A stretch of DNA of 7,702 nt from Euryarchaeota archaeon UBA13 (lineage in GTDB: Archaea; Thermoplasmatota; Poseidoniia; Poseidoniales; Poseidoniaceae), in NCBI GenBank assembly GCA_002495945.1, contig DAHU01000102.1, positions 1 to 7,702 of the forward strand. Reading direction: 5' to 3'. Of this stretch, positions 7,295-7,702 are shown one piece after another. The position numbers and the translations under genes are program-made. Every line of letters starts with the position of its first letter. Positions within the stretch are counted from its first letter, which is position 1. Below the pieces are notes generated by a model that was not told where the DNA came from, made no database searches, and saw only the letters and a program-made list of their open reading frames with translations.

Positions 7295-7702
7295 ATGGCT
7301 TCGGAGCGAGTCGATTCTATGACTGACAAGCTTAATTTGACAAAGCAGCGTTTGAGTGAGTTATCCCAAAAGGTTGCTAAGAGTACCAAGACAATGATTT
7401 CTAACACTAACGAATCAATAAAAACGAGTGTTGCCAAACATAAAGAAAAGCGCAATCAAAAAGCACAAGAGAAAATTTCCAACGCTAAGCAAGAAATTGG
7501 TCAAGATGGTTTAATGGATGATGTTCCACCAATGGTGACACTTCCAGAATTTGAAGATGAGAAAATGGAGATTGTTGCAGAACAGAATGAGACCATGATT
7601 TCTATTGTTGAAGAAATGCAAAGGTTATCTGAGCGACTTGATTCTGTTGAACGCAGGGTAAGAAATGTTAGCACAACAGAAAGCAAGAAAGTAAAATCGC
7701 CG
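7295..7702 (+). CDS. Charged coiled-coil-like protein, N-terminal part (runs off the window)
   Basis: The frame is open from ATG 7295 to the last base (136 codons, no stop), so the gene continues beyond the window. It begins MASERVDSMTDKLNLTKQRL. Residues 1-70 are Lys/Gln/Ser-rich and predicted helical, with long stretches free of Pro and Gly. A short DDVPPMVTLPEFED hinge (75-88) interrupts the helix. A second helix (about 88-125) shows heptad-like spacing in MQRLSERLDSVERRVRN, suggesting a coiled coil. There is no signal peptide or membrane segment in the visible part, so it is probably cytoplasmic. An internal ATG at residue 9 is possible, but the first ATG fits the TATA-like element 23-25 bases upstream. 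The family is not recognised; a structural or partner-binding role is only inference. Confidence 0.75.
   Translation, partial: MASERVDSMTDKLNLTKQRLSELSQKVAKSTKTMISNTNESIKTSVAKHKEKRNQKAQEKISNAKQEIGQDGLMDDVPPMVTLPEFEDEKMEIVAEQNETMISIVEEMQRLSERLDSVERRVRNVSTTESKKVKSP

Overview
The window looks like ordinary chromosome of a marine planktonic archaeon, most probably a Marine Group II euryarchaeote (Candidatus Poseidoniales) or a close relative. The evidence is indirect. The DNA is AT-rich by eye. The clear ribosome binding sites are GAGGTGA and GGAGG types, and several other genes look leaderless. The tRNA-Gln has the archaeal-style A1-U72 pair. Membrane proteins carry an N-terminal CPxC zinc ribbon. 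A secreted, very Asp-rich thrombospondin type 3 (TSP3) repeat protein has a C-terminal membrane anchor. No 16S or other phylogenetic marker is present, so the assignment is inference. Nothing suggests a phage, plasmid or transposon, and no gap without a gene exceeds about 100 bases.

Left part (1-1424, minus strand): a tight three-gene operon, read leftward. It holds a 3-hydroxybutyryl-CoA dehydrogenase (1424-582), a DUF2237 protein (556-194) with a strong ribosome binding site, and the N-terminus of a short-chain dehydrogenase that runs off the window (186-1). Two NAD(P)-dependent oxidoreductases flank a Cys-rich protein of unknown function, suggesting a short-chain acyl or ketone pathway.

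Middle (1515-4073): divergent from the operon is an eight-helix membrane protein with an N-terminal zinc ribbon (1515-2810). It converges on a tRNA-Gln(UUG) gene (minus strand, encoded CCA) across a perfect 7-bp hairpin. Next come an HD-domain nucleotide phosphohydrolase of the YfbR/HDDC2 type (minus) and an AlkA-type 3-methyladenine DNA glycosylase (plus), transcribed divergently from a 50-bp gap. They could pair nucleotide-pool control with alkylation repair.

Right part (4067-7702): a minus-strand pair comprises a 96-residue Cys-rich zinc-finger-like protein and a one-helix membrane protein whose 3' end overlaps that of the glycosylase. Divergent from this pair is a 545-residue surface protein. 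It has a signal peptide, a four-Cys segment, a poly-Asp tract, nine exact-length 35-residue TSP3 repeats and a C-terminal membrane anchor. It is translationally coupled by an ATGA overlap to a four-helix membrane protein. The window ends inside a charged, coiled-coil-like gene with its own TATA-like promoter.

The most distinctive content is the repeat protein with its coupled membrane partner. I see no defence system or mobile element, and nothing I can defend as a wholly new system.
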